The notes under the pieces were generated by a model, which was not told the origin of the DNA, made no database searches, and saw only the letters and a list, made by a program, of their open reading frames with translations. Position numbers and translations under genes: made by a program. Positions 26,836 through 35,479 of a stretch of 64,000 nucleotides of DNA are shown here, piece by piece. Numbering within the stretch: position 1 is the first letter of the stretch; each line of letters starts with the position of its first letter. The stretch spans positions 310,001 through 374,000 of the forward strand of contig NZ_BDCA01000001.1 of NCBI RefSeq assembly GCF_001613265.1. The letters run 5' to 3'. The stretch comes from Nocardia vermiculata NBRC 100427. GTDB lineage: Bacteria > Actinomycetota > Actinomycetes > Mycobacteriales > Mycobacteriaceae.

Positions 26836-27783
26836 ATGGATCTACTCGGCGACTGGCTGGCCGTGGCCGGTGTCCGCGGCACGGTCGGCGCCCGTATCGA
26901 GGCGGGCGGCGACTGGGGCGTGCGATGGGACGGACAGGGCGATGCGGTGATCTATGCCGTCATCACCGGTGCGGCATGGATAGAGCCGGAAGGTCACCCA
27001 CCTGTCCAACTGGTGGCCGGTGACGCCTATCTGGTCTCCTCCGGAACACCACATGCGCTCGCCTCGAGTACGGGTGCGATGCCGCGTCGCTGCGAAACGC
27101 AGGCGGCGAGTGAGACTTCCGCTGCCGAGCTGATGCGGCTCGGCACCGCGCCACCCAGCACCCACGTCCTGGCTGCTCGCTATTCGTACGACGCCACGAT
27201 CGGCACCCAAATTCTCGCCTTGCTGCCGACCACGGTCCACCTTCGTGCCGACTTCGGCGACAGCTGCCTGAGCGACACGTTGCGCCTGCTCGCCCGGGAA
27301 CTCGCCACGCCTCGACCGGCCGCCGGCCTGGTCCTGGATCGGCTGGTCGACATCATGCTGGTGCAGTTCCTGCGAGTGTGGATCGACGCAGCCGCACAGC
27401 GACCCGGCCGTGGCCTGTCCTCGTTGCTCGACGCCGCTACCGATCCGATCGTGGCGGAGGCCGTGGGCCTGATCCACTCGGAACCGGCTCGGCCGTGGAC
27501 CGCACACGCCCTGGCCGCCGCTGTCGCCGTATCGCGAGCCACCCTGATCCGCCGTTTCGGCGAGGTCGTGGGAACCACGCCCTCGACCTACCTCGGCCGC
27601 TGGCGAATGGACCTGGCAGCACGCCGACTCCAGGACACCGACGACACGGTCGAGACCGTCGCACGCCACGTGGGCTACACCTCGGTCCCCGCATTTACCA
27701 GGGCTTTCACCCGCGCGCACCAGGTATCTCCGGCGCGGTATCGGCGATCCACCAGCTCAGCAGGGCTCAGCGCCGGGGAATAG
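26836..27783 (+). CDS. AraC-family transcriptional regulator with cupin domain
   Basis: A 315-residue regulator if started at ATG 26836 (MDLLGDWLAVAGVRGTVGAR); ATG 26782 is an alternative. The cupin_6-type N-terminal domain has VIYAVITGAAWIEPEGHPPVQLVAGDAYLVSSGTPHALAS. The C-terminal double HTH includes WTAHALAAAVAVSRATLIRRF and DDTVETVARHVGYTSVPAFT, then RAFTRAHQVSPARYRR, the AraC signature. The type is commonly located beside alpha/beta hydrolase or oxidoreductase genes that it activates. Here the divergent neighbour is the enoyl-CoA hydratase gene and behind it a hydrolase remnant, so the original target may have been lost. Confidence 0.9.
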   Translation: MDLLGDWLAVAGVRGTVGARIEAGGDWGVRWDGQGDAVIYAVITGAAWIEPEGHPPVQLVAGDAYLVSSGTPHALASSTGAMPRRCETQAASETSAAELMRLGTAPPSTHVLAARYSYDATIGTQILALLPTTVHLRADFGDSCLSDTLRLLARELATPRPAAGLVLDRLVDIMLVQFLRVWIDAAAQRPGRGLSSLLDAATDPIVAEAVGLIHSEPARPWTAHALAAAVAVSRATLIRRFGEVVGTTPSTYLGRWRMDLAARRLQDTDDTVETVARHVGYTSVPAFTRAFTRAHQVSPARYRRSTSSAGLSAGE

Positions 27784-27823
27784 AACGCGGCTTCGACATC
27801 GCGAATCCCTGGACACACGCTAT

Positions 27824-27851
27824 TGAAAACACTCGTACCGATATGTTTTCA
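27824..27851. promoter_or_regulatory. Putative operator of the downstream TetR regulator
   Basis: TGAAAACA and TGTTTTCA are perfect 8-bp arms separated by 12 nt. The dyad is 48 nt before the GTG start at 27899 of an operon that encodes a TetR protein as its second gene, so autoregulation is likely. Confidence 0.6.
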
Positions 27852-27898
27852 TAGACTTCAGACGGCCGGAGAACCGCCGCGACCCGAGGAGCAGAACC

Positions 27899-28405
27899 GT
27901 GGGCACTACGCAGATCACCGCGAACACTTTCGGACTCACCGACGAGAACTGGCGTAAGCACGCGAACCCGTGGAGCGTGTGGAGTCGCATGGGCGCGTTC
28001 GCGATCATGATCGCCGCCGTCTATCTGCGAGAGGCGCTGAGCTGGTGGGCCCTTGCGGTAGTGCTGGCCGGCATCGCGTTCATGTTCGTCAATACCCGCA
28101 TCTTCCGCCCCATCGACGTGCCGCGCCGCTGGGACGAGAAGGGCATCTACGGCGAACGCCTGTGGACCGAGAAAGCCCCGGCCGCCGAACCGCACCGCCA
28201 CGCGATCTCGGCGATCATCGCCATTGCCGCAGTAGGCTTTCCGATGACCGCGTGGGGGCTGGTGACCATCCAGATCTGGCCGACCGTCTTCGGCTGGACA
28301 CTCATGCTCCTGTCCCAGCTGTGGCAGATCGACCGGTTCGTCGCCATCTACGACAGCGCCGTCCACGAAGTTGTTTGCGGTATGGGAGGTTCGAGGTGCC
28401 GGTAG
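27899..28405 (+). CDS. Membrane protein, probably DUF6653 family
   Basis: A 168-residue membrane protein with about four helices. The N-terminus FGLTDENWRKHANPWSVWSRM resembles the small DUF6653 family (I am moderately sure). The first pair of helices covers residues about 31-68; then comes a loop with RRWDEKGIYGERLW and a second pair (AISAIIAIAAVGFPMTAWGL and IWPTVFGWTLMLLSQLWQID). GAGGAG precedes GTG 27899. It is the first gene of a two-gene operon; the TetR gene overlaps its 3' end by 10 nt, so its own level is probably under the control of that TetR protein. Confidence 0.75.
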   Translation: MGTTQITANTFGLTDENWRKHANPWSVWSRMGAFAIMIAAVYLREALSWWALAVVLAGIAFMFVNTRIFRPIDVPRRWDEKGIYGERLWTEKAPAAEPHRHAISAIIAIAAVGFPMTAWGLVTIQIWPTVFGWTLMLLSQLWQIDRFVAIYDSAVHEVVCGMGGSRCR

Positions 28406-29013
28406 CGTTCACCGATCAGGAGCGCACTCATATCGCCGACGCGTTGCGCTCGACGGGCCACCGACTGTTCACCACCGTGGGCCTGAAGAAGACATCGCTG
28501 GCCGAACTCGCGGCCGGCGCCGGGATCGTGAAGTCCACCTTCTACGCCTTCTTCGATTCGAAGGAGGCGCTGTACCTCGACCTGCTGCTGGCCCGTGCGC
28601 AACGCGTCCGCGAGGCGACCATCGACAACGGCCTGCACCGGGGAGACGACACGGTCGACGCACTGCGCCGCTACCTCCGGGCCGTGGTGCGAGTGCTGGA
28701 CGAGGACCCGCTGTACCGCAGGCTGATGTCACATCCGGACGAGGTCGCACTACTGCAACGCAAATTGACCCCGGAAGTCGTTGCCGCAGCGGGAAATAAC
28801 GGCATGACGGAACTGGCCGAGTTCATCGCGGCCCAACAGTCGGCCGGCGAGATCGTCGGCGACGACCCGTGGGTGGTGGTCGGCACACTCCGCAGCGCAC
28901 TGCTGCTGGTGTTGCACGCGCAGGAGTACGGCGCCGCCTACCCTCGGATTCTGGCTCTGACGATCGACGCGCTGACCGCCGGAGTCACCACTCGCGCCAC
29001 CGCGAGCCCGTAA
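28396..29013 (+). CDS. TetR-family transcriptional regulator
   Basis: A 205-residue repressor. The HTH block is TSLAELAAGAGIVKSTFYAFFDSKEALYLDLL. The C-terminal domain has the helical pattern of TetR_C families that bind lipids or drugs (YRRLMSHPDEVALLQRKLTPEVVAA). GGGAGG before GTG 28396 supports this start; the open frame reaches further upstream inside the preceding gene, but without a family pattern. It overlaps the membrane-protein gene by 10 nt. The dyad at 27824-27851 is the probable operator of the operon, making this a self-repressing unit. Confidence 0.9.
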   Translation: MPVAFTDQERTHIADALRSTGHRLFTTVGLKKTSLAELAAGAGIVKSTFYAFFDSKEALYLDLLLARAQRVREATIDNGLHRGDDTVDALRRYLRAVVRVLDEDPLYRRLMSHPDEVALLQRKLTPEVVAAAGNNGMTELAEFIAAQQSAGEIVGDDPWVVVGTLRSALLLVLHAQEYGAAYPRILALTIDALTAGVTTRATASP

Positions 29014-29099
29014 CGCTGCAGTTCGGACGGTGTCCACTCCGCACTCTCGACCGGCCCTGCGCCGCAAGAGGGTTCGAGGCCGACGTTCGGGCCCGGCAC

Positions 29100-30098
29100 T
29101 TACGTCCGCGCGAAACGGGCCGGCTCGGAACTCGGGACCTGAGCGACCAGGTCGCGGGCCACCAGATGCCGCAGGTGGGCCGCGGCCTCCGACAACGCCA
29201 TATGCTTGCCCATCGGGGACAGGTCCGCCCACGCTTTGTACCACTTCATGCGCTCGGCGACCTGCCACACCGTGATCGGATCATCACCGAAATTGGCATG
29301 GAGATGTTCGAGTCGCTCCTCGTGGTGCTCGATCAATTCCGCAGCGCGGCCGGCGACGTCATCGATGGGCAGCCCGTGCGCGCCGAGCCCGCGGGTGACA
29401 TTCATCGCTTGCACGCGCCGCAGCGAATCGATGAACTCCGCCAGGCCGTCGCGTTCCTCGAGCGGGTAGACGAAATTCCCCACATGAGGTGTGGTCTTCT
29501 GCAGGACGTGGTCGCCGGTGAACATCACGTCGGCGTCTTCGAGATAGAAACACACGTGGCCGGGAGTATGGCCCGGGGTGTAGATCGCTCGAAGGCTGCG
29601 GCCGGCCAACGCGATGCGTTCGTTGTCGACGAGGACGCGATCGGGTGCCGAGTCGCGACCGACGGGTGCTTCCTCGCTCGCCGCGGCCACCCAGGCATCC
29701 TGATCGATCGGGCCGGCACCCGCTCGGGCCATGTTCTCCCTTTGAGCGGCCATCTCGGCCTCGTCCCGGTCGGCCGTCATGTGGGCGAACAGATCATGAT
29801 CAGCTTCGTGCATCGCGATCCATGCACCGGAGGCGTCCCGGACCCGACCGCACAGACCACTGTGATCCGGGTGGTAGTGGGTGAGTACGACGCCTTCGAT
29901 ATCTGCCACCGAATGGCCGATGGCCGCGAGCCCCGAGGTGAGCCCGCTCCACGCGTTGTCGTCGTACCACCCGGCGTCGACCAGGACGAGACCGCCCGGC
30001 GACTCGAGTGCATAGACCAGGGTGTGCCCCAGCGGATTATCCGTGATCGGAACCTGGATCTGATAGATGCCGTCACCGACAGATAACGCGTTCTCCAT
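29100..30098 (-). CDS. MBL-fold metallo-hydrolase
   Basis: A 332-residue metallo-beta-lactamase-fold enzyme. The zinc motif is VVLTHYHPDHSGLCG (HxHxDH), with TPGHTPGHVCFY and MFTGDHVL further on. The C-terminal extension (ERMKWYKAWADLSPMGKHMALSEAAAHLRHLV) resembles the MBL subgroup annotated as hydrolases of acyl or thioester compounds. ATG 30098 is chosen over ATG 30110 because a TAATAT box (30109-30114, minus strand) overlaps the latter, which suggests a short leader. The gene is next to the integrase remnant and tRNA-Val, and so may sit at the edge of an acquired segment. Confidence 0.9.
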   Translation of the reverse strand: MENALSVGDGIYQIQVPITDNPLGHTLVYALESPGGLVLVDAGWYDDNAWSGLTSGLAAIGHSVADIEGVVLTHYHPDHSGLCGRVRDASGAWIAMHEADHDLFAHMTADRDEAEMAAQRENMARAGAGPIDQDAWVAAASEEAPVGRDSAPDRVLVDNERIALAGRSLRAIYTPGHTPGHVCFYLEDADVMFTGDHVLQKTTPHVGNFVYPLEERDGLAEFIDSLRRVQAMNVTRGLGAHGLPIDDVAGRAAELIEHHEERLEHLHANFGDDPITVWQVAERMKWYKAWADLSPMGKHMALSEAAAHLRHLVARDLVAQVPSSEPARFART

Positions 30099-30198
30099 AC
30101 AATGCACCATATTACTTAGGCTGCATAAGCATTTGCCGCGACTCCCGGCAGGCGAGACTCAGCAGGCCCGGGCCCCGAGTCGACTCGTCCGCACGCAG

Positions 30199-30312
30199 GT
30201 GCCGCTGCAGCACGCGCAGAAGCTTCTCGGGCACGCTTCGATCCGGAGGACCCAGCGCTACGCGAGCCTTGCGGACAGCCAGTGGGAGAACGTCCGGAGC
30301 ATCCTCGGATGA
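30199..30312 (+). pseudogene. Remnant of a tyrosine recombinase (integrase) C-terminus
   Basis: The frame encodes VPLQHAQKLLGHASIRRTQ then RYASLADSQW and a stop. LGHASIxxTQxYA is the last catalytic block of phage-type integrases (His and catalytic Tyr). No upstream part of a catalytic domain is present in frame. It lies about 75 nt from the 3' end of tRNA-Val, the usual insertion point of integrative elements, so it is probably the leftover of an excised or decayed element. Confidence 0.7.
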
Positions 30313-30387
30313 AGCCCGTGCCCCACGTTTGCACCCACGGATTCGAGCGTGGGCGCATCGTAGGCCGGATGACCTGCACGAACACTG

Positions 30388-30459
30388 TGGGCGCAGAGGG
30401 GTTCGAACCCCCGACCGCTGGTGTGTAAAACCAGAGCTCTACCACTGAGCTATACGCCC
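30388..30459 (-). tRNA. tRNA-Val (anticodon TAC)
   Basis: The minus strand folds as a cloverleaf: acceptor GGGCGTA/TGCGCCC, D arm with GCTCAGTGGTAGAGC, anticodon stem CTGGT/ACCAG around loop TTTACAC (anticodon TAC), and T arm GGGGGTTCGAACCCC. No CCA is encoded. An integrase remnant lies beyond its 3' end. Confidence 0.95.
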
Positions 30460-30528
30460 GGACTTCACCAGCCGAGTCGGCGGTGAAGGTCTGCCGCTGC
30501 GTTCCGGGGAACGGAACGATGCGGCGGG

Positions 30529-30993
30529 TTATGAATCTAACGCAGTGAGCGCTTTCTCCCAAGCCGCCTGGTCACGGGGCTCTCCGGGGCCGTTCATTTC
30601 GGCGAAACGGATGATTCCGTCCTTGTCGACGACGAACGTGCCGCGGTTGGGGAAGCCGGTCTTCTCGTTGAAGACGCCATAGGTCTGCGCGACCGCACCG
30701 TGCGGCCAGAAGTCCGACAGCAGGGGGAAGGTGTAGCCCTGCTCGGCCGCCCAGATCTTGTGGGTGGGCGGAGGTCCGACCGAGATCGCGAGGATTTCGG
30801 CGTTGTCGTTCTGGAACTTGGGCAGCTCGTCGCGTACCTTGCACAGCTCACCCTGGCAGATACCGGTGAATGCCAGCGGATAGAACACGATGAGGACGTT
30901 CTTGTCGCCCCGGTAAGCCGCGAGACTCACGTCCTGATTGTTCTGGTCCTTCAGCGTGAAATCCGGTGCGGCGGTGCCCACTTCGAGCGGCAT
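30529..30993 (-). CDS. ahpE: Peroxiredoxin AhpE-like
   Basis: A 154-residue peroxiredoxin of the AhpE group, orthologous in position to M. tuberculosis Rv2238c. The peroxidatic Cys is residue 46 in FYPLAFTGICQGELCKVRDE, with the conserved Thr and Arg of the active site (TxxC, later Arg). A second Cys sits at residue 51, where the mycobacterial enzyme, a one-Cys type as I recall, has none. ATG 30993 has GGAGG upstream; the longer open frame adds residues with no family pattern. It reduces peroxides with electrons from a thiol carrier. Neighbours (DUF3052 gene, aceE) match the mycobacterial order. Confidence 0.93.
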   Translation of the reverse strand: MPLEVGTAAPDFTLKDQNNQDVSLAAYRGDKNVLIVFYPLAFTGICQGELCKVRDELPKFQNDNAEILAISVGPPPTHKIWAAEQGYTFPLLSDFWPHGAVAQTYGVFNEKTGFPNRGTFVVDKDGIIRFAEMNGPGEPRDQAAWEKALTALDS

Positions 30994-31073
30994 GCGCAGT
31001 CCTCCTGTCTCGATGGTGGGCTGTCCGGCGTACTCGGCGACTGCCCGCTGCGCAACCTTAGTCACGCGGGGGG

Positions 31074-31496
31074 TCAGCGTTGCTTCGAGGGCGTCTTGGG
31101 CTGCATCAGCTTGGTTCCGGTCCAGTTTCCGAGCTTCACCGGGGTGGTCGACGTCAGCCCCGCGGTGGGAGCCGATTCGGCGATCTCACTGGGATCGACA
31201 TGCCCGGGTTCACCGGTTTTGGGAGTGAGTACCCACACCACGCCGTCTTCGGCGAGCGGGCCGATGGCGTCCATCAGCTCGTCGACCAGATCACCATCGC
31301 CGTCGCGCCACCACAGCAGCACGACATCGATCACCTCGTCGGTGTCCTCGTCGAGTATCTCGGCTGCGGTGACTTCCTCGATGGACGATCTCAAATCGTC
31401 TGCGGTGTCTTCGTCCCAGCCCAGTTCCTGAACCACCATGCCGTGAACAATGCCAAGCTTCTGAGCGTAATTCTGCGCGTCCGCCGCGGCGACCAC
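31074..31496 (-). CDS. DUF3052 family protein
   Basis: A 140-residue acidic cytoplasmic protein. NYAQKLGIVHGMVVQELGWDED and VIDVVLLWWRDGDGDLVDEL are the DUF3052 hallmarks, followed by VWVLTPKTGEPGHVDPSEIAE. It corresponds to Rv2239c, next to ahpE and aceE. The start is GTG 31496, with GAGGAGG 8 nt upstream; the 21 residues before it in the open frame have no conservation pattern. The family is conserved across actinobacteria and its function is unknown. Its gene is separated from ahpE by 80 nt in the same direction. Confidence 0.9.
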   Translation of the reverse strand: MVAAADAQNYAQKLGIVHGMVVQELGWDEDTADDLRSSIEEVTAAEILDEDTDEVIDVVLLWWRDGDGDLVDELMDAIGPLAEDGVVWVLTPKTGEPGHVDPSEIAESAPTAGLTSTTPVKLGNWTGTKLMQPKTPSKQR

Positions 31497-31673
31497 GGTG
31501 GTGTCCTCCTCAACTCCCGACAACAGATACGTGCAAGCGAACATGGTTATCGGCCGCAACGCAAGCCGATCGACGCAATTCGCCTAGGAAAATTCGCGGA
31601 CGAATACCCCGGAACAGACCGCCCGGATACGACGCACAGGGCCCTGACCGGCGCGGCTGTACCGATACGACGG

Positions 31674-32231
31674 TTATCGCGCCGGGCATGCGATTCGCAC
31701 GACATTCAGCGCGTCGTTGACCCGCTTACTGGCATCGTTGAGTAGCCCGACGGGAGCGGTATAGGTCATCTTGCGCGATTCGGTGGCCAATTCCCGGGCG
31801 GCGTTCACGTACTCGGTGAACTTCTGCGCCAGATCCGCCGGCAGTGCGTCCGCGGCGTCGGTGACGCGCTTCTCGACGGTGTTCGCGGCCTCCTCGAGCG
31901 TCTGCGCGGCATCGTCGCGCTTGGCATCCTGATCGGGGGCATTCGAATCGTGCGCACTGACGAAATCGTTGTAGTTGGTGACCGCGGGTCCGGTGGTGGA
32001 CCGGAACGGGTTGCAGTTGTCGGAAATCGCCTTCTGCAGTGCGGCAGCCTTTTTCGATGAAGTGGCCGCGGCCGACGAGGCGGCCATCTCGGTGCGATAG
32101 GCGGCGGCGACGGCCTGATCGACAGTGGGGGTGCCCTGGACGGCGTTGGAGCAACCTGCCAGCACGATGCCGGTGCCGAGTGCCAAGGCCGCACATGTCA
32201 GTCCGAACCCACGTGGGTTCAGCAGTTTCAT
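31674..32231 (-). CDS. Putative lipoprotein
   Basis: A 185-residue protein with a lipobox: the signal MKLLNPRGFGLTCAALALG continues to GIVLAGC, with lipidation at Cys27. After it comes SNAVQGTPTVDQAVAAAYRTEM, a Ser/Ala-rich linker and a helical domain that carries two further cysteines (DNCNPF and VVRIACPAR). GAGG lies just before ATG 32231. The layout suggests an anchored, helical envelope protein. In mycobacteria the gene between Rv2239c and aceE (Rv2240c) is likewise of unknown function. I do not recognise a family. Confidence 0.8.
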   Translation of the reverse strand: MKLLNPRGFGLTCAALALGTGIVLAGCSNAVQGTPTVDQAVAAAYRTEMAASSAAATSSKKAAALQKAISDNCNPFRSTTGPAVTNYNDFVSAHDSNAPDQDAKRDDAAQTLEEAANTVEKRVTDAADALPADLAQKFTEYVNAARELATESRKMTYTAPVGLLNDASKRVNDALNVVRIACPAR

Positions 32232-32493
32232 CGTCCTCCCCGCTTCTCGAGCAGTCGAAAAGATTCTCATCCGTGGCGCGTCCCCGTGGTGCCGTCACAG
32301 CGCCGTCGCACCCAGTGGGCACCACAGCCTAGCGAACGGTACTGGATCCGGGACTGACATGATGACCTGGGACGCACTATCGGCAAGGATGTGAGGTGCG
32401 CCCCAACCGTGAGCGACGGACGACCCGCGCACCAGCGGCGTCGTCCGGGGTTAGAGCCATCAGCTTGTCCACCCCGTACGAGGAGCATTGATT

Positions 32494-35400
32494 TTGACCG
32501 ACCTGATGCACCCAATTTCGTCAAGTTCTGCGTCCGAACCCCCCGAGCAGTCCGGCACCAACGGTCCCGCTCGGCCGTCCGGGGCGCGTGTGCGCGTGAT
32601 CCGCGAGGGGGTGGCGTCCTACCTACCGGACATCGACCCGGAGGAGACCAGCGAATGGCTGGAATCGTTCGACGAGATGCTCGAGCGTGAGGGCTCCGGC
32701 CGCGCGCGATACCTGATGCTGCGCCTGCTCGAGCGCGCCGGTGAACGTCATGTCACCATTCCGTCGTTGACCTCCACCGACTACGTCAACACCATCCCCA
32801 CCGAGAACGAGCCGTGGTTCCCCGGCGACGAAGAGGTGGAGCGCCGCTTCCGCGCCTGGATCCGCTGGAACGCCGCGATCATGGTGCACCGCTCGCAACG
32901 TCCCGGGATCGGCGTGGGTGGGCACATCTCGACCTACGCCTCCTCGGCCGCGCTGTACGAGGTGGGGTTCAACCACTTCTTCCGCGGTAAGGACCATCCC
33001 GGCGGCGGCGACCAGATCTTCATCCAGGGCCACGCCTCCCCCGGCATCTACGCCCGCGCCTTCCTGGAGGGACGCCTGACCGAGGATCAGCTCGACGGCT
33101 TCCGGCAGGAATACAGCCACGGCGGTCCGGGGCACGGGCTGTCCTCGTATCCGCATCCGCGGCTGATGCCCGATTTCTGGGAGTTCCCGACCGTATCGAT
33201 GGGTCTGGGCCCGATGAATGCCATCTACCAGGCCCGGTTCAACCACTACCTGCACGATCGCGGCATCAAGGACACCTCCGATCAGCACGTGTGGGCCTTC
33301 CTCGGTGACGGCGAGATGGACGAGGCCGAATCGCGCGGTCTGTGCCATGTGGCCGCGCTGGAGGGCCTGGACAACCTGACCTTCGTCATCAACTGCAACC
33401 TGCAGCGCCTGGACGGCCCGGTCCGCGGTAACGGCAAGATCATCCAGGAGCTGGAGTCCTTCTTCCGTGGCGCCGGCTGGAACGTCATCAAGGTGGTCTG
33501 GGGCCGCGAGTGGGACGCGCTGCTGGGCGCCGACCGCGACGGCGCACTGGTCAACCTGATGAATTCCACACCCGACGGTGACTACCAGACCTACAAGGCC
33601 AATGACGGCGCGTATGTGCGCGAGCACTTCTTCGGCCGCGATCCCCGCACCAAGGAACTGGTGCAGGGCCTGACCGATCAGCAGATCTGGAATCTCAAGC
33701 GCGGCGGCCACGACTACCGCAAGATCTACGCGGCGTATGCCGCGGCCCTGGCGCATCAGGGCAAACCGACGGTGATCCTGGCCAAGACCATCAAGGGGTA
33801 CGGCCTGGGCAAGCACTTCGAGGCCCGCAACGCCACGCACCAGATGAAGAAGATGACTCTCGATGATCTGAAGGCGTTCCGCGATGTGCAGCGCATTCCG
33901 ATCACCGATGCGCAACTCGAGGCCGATCCGTATCTGCCGCCGTACTACCACCCCGGCAAGGAGGTGCGCGAGATCGGTTACATGCTGGACCGGCGCCGCG
34001 CACTCGGCGGCTTCCTGCCCGAGCGGCGTTCGGCGGCCGCACCGCTGCAACTGCCGGGCGATGCGCCCTACGCGTCGGTGCGCAAGGGCTCCGGTAAGCA
34101 GAACGTCGCCACCACCATGGCGTTCGTGCGACTGATGAAGGAGCTGCTGCGCGACAAGAACATCGGCCATCGGATCGTACCCATCATTCCGGACGAGGCC
34201 CGCACCTTCGGGATGGACTCGTGGTTCCCGTCGCTGAAGATCTACAACCGCAACGGGCAGCTGTACACCTCGGTGGACGCGGAACTGATGCTGGCCTACA
34301 AGGAGAGCCAGATCGGCCAGATTCTGCACGAGGGCATCAACGAGGCCGGCTCGACCGCATCGTTCACCGCGGCGGCCACCTCCTACGCCACCCACGGCGA
34401 ACCGATGATCCCGCTCTACATCTTCTATTCGATGTTCGGCTTCCAGCGCACCGGTGACGGCCTGTGGGCCGCGGCCGATCAGCTGGGCCGCGGTTTCGTG
34501 CTCGGTGCGACCGCCGGGCGGACCACGCTCACCGGTGAGGGACTGCAGCACAACGACGGTCACTCGCTGTTGCTGGCTTCCACGAACCCGGCCGTGGTCG
34601 CCTATGATCCGGCCTTCGCCTTCGAGATCGCCCACATCGTGCGTGACGGCCTGCGCCGCATGTACGGCGGCGGCCGGCCACAGCTGGGGCCGGGTGGCAG
34701 CGCTGCCTCGGAGGTCCCGGGGACTCATCCCGTCCTGCACAACGACGTGTTCGGCGGGGAGAACATCTTCTACTACATCACCCTGTACAACGAGCCGTAT
34801 CAGCAGCCGGCCGAGCCCGACGACCTCGATGTCGAGGGTCTACTCAAGGGCATCTACCTGTACCGCCGTGGCGGGCAGGGGCAGGTGCGTACCCAGCTCC
34901 TGCTGGCCGGTGTGACGATGCCCGACGGTCTGCGCGCACAGGAACTGCTCGCCGACGACTGGGGTGTGCAGGCCGATGTGTGGTCGGTGACGTCGTGGAG
35001 CGAGCTGCGCCGGGAGGCGCTGGCCAAGGAGATCCATGCGCTGCGCCACCCCGATGCCGGGGTGGATCCCGCCTACGTCACCCAGGTGCTCTCGCAGGCG
35101 CAGGGGCCGGTCGTGGCGGCTACGGACTGGATGCGGGCGGTTCCGGACCAGATCCGCAAGTGGGTCCCCGGCGACTACACCACGCTGGGTACCGACGGCT
35201 TCGGCTTCTCCGATACCCGGCCGGCGGCGCGACGGGTGTTCAACGTCGACGCCCAGTCCATCGCGCTCGCGGCGCTGGAGGCGTTGAGCCGCACCGGCGC
35301 GATCGAGCAGTCGGTGGTGACGCAGGCCGCGGCCCGCTATCGCATCGACGACGTCGACGCCGCGCCGAAGTCGACCGGTACCGAAGAACAGCCGGCGTAA
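32494..35400 (+). CDS. aceE: Pyruvate dehydrogenase E1 component, homodimeric
   Basis: About 968 residues. The fusion of both E1 halves (homodimeric AceE type) is shown by thiamine-diphosphate motif [20 protein letters not shown] followed by [11 protein letters not shown], and by [17 protein letters not shown]. The protein starts with [20 protein letters not shown] and contains the [20 protein letters not shown] block. It decarboxylates pyruvate and acetylates the lipoyl domain of E2. Two TTG starts fit: 32494 (8 nt after AGGAG) and 32488 (2 nt after AGGAG); I prefer 32494. It heads the block leading to mabR and the FAS-II genes and supplies their acetyl-CoA. Confidence 0.95.
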   Translation: MTDLMHPISSSSASEPPEQSGTNGPARPSGARVRVIREGVASYLPDIDPEETSEWLESFDEMLEREGSGRARYLMLRLLERAGERHVTIPSLTSTDYVNTIPTENEPWFPGDEEVERRFRAWIRWNAAIMVHRSQRPGIGVGGHISTYASSAALYEVGFNHFFRGKDHPGGGDQIFIQGHASPGIYARAFLEGRLTEDQLDGFRQEYSHGGPGHGLSSYPHPRLMPDFWEFPTVSMGLGPMNAIYQARFNHYLHDRGIKDTSDQHVWAFLGDGEMDEAESRGLCHVAALEGLDNLTFVINCNLQRLDGPVRGNGKIIQELESFFRGAGWNVIKVVWGREWDALLGADRDGALVNLMNSTPDGDYQTYKANDGAYVREHFFGRDPRTKELVQGLTDQQIWNLKRGGHDYRKIYAAYAAALAHQGKPTVILAKTIKGYGLGKHFEARNATHQMKKMTLDDLKAFRDVQRIPITDAQLEADPYLPPYYHPGKEVREIGYMLDRRRALGGFLPERRSAAAPLQLPGDAPYASVRKGSGKQNVATTMAFVRLMKELLRDKNIGHRIVPIIPDEARTFGMDSWFPSLKIYNRNGQLYTSVDAELMLAYKESQIGQILHEGINEAGSTASFTAAATSYATHGEPMIPLYIFYSMFGFQRTGDGLWAAADQLGRGFVLGATAGRTTLTGEGLQHNDGHSLLLASTNPAVVAYDPAFAFEIAHIVRDGLRRMYGGGRPQLGPGGSAASEVPGTHPVLHNDVFGGENIFYYITLYNEPYQQPAEPDDLDVEGLLKGIYLYRRGGQGQVRTQLLLAGVTMPDGLRAQELLADDWGVQADVWSVTSWSELRREALAKEIHALRHPDAGVDPAYVTQVLSQAQGPVVAATDWMRAVPDQIRKWVPGDYTTLGTDGFGFSDTRPAARRVFNVDAQSIALAALEALSRTGAIEQSVVTQAAARYRIDDVDAAPKSTGTEEQPA

Positions 35401-35407
35401 TCGTTCG

Positions 35408-35435
35408 GGTGGGGGCGCGACATCGCGTCCCCACC
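35408..35435 (+). terminator. Hairpin after aceE
   Basis: GGTGGGGGCGCG and CGCGTCCCCACC form a 12-bp stem with one G-T pair and an ACAT loop. It lies 8 nt past the aceE stop, so it is a likely terminator or 3' stabiliser before mabR. There is no T-run. Confidence 0.55.
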
Positions 35436-35479
35436 GGGGGGTTGCGGTCGCCCACTATGCGATGACGGACTATTGAACA

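Noticed and set aside
32623..34740. Minus-strand open frame of about 700 codons inside aceE
   Set aside because: It lies entirely antisense to aceE, has a composition typical of shadow frames and no recognisable fold.
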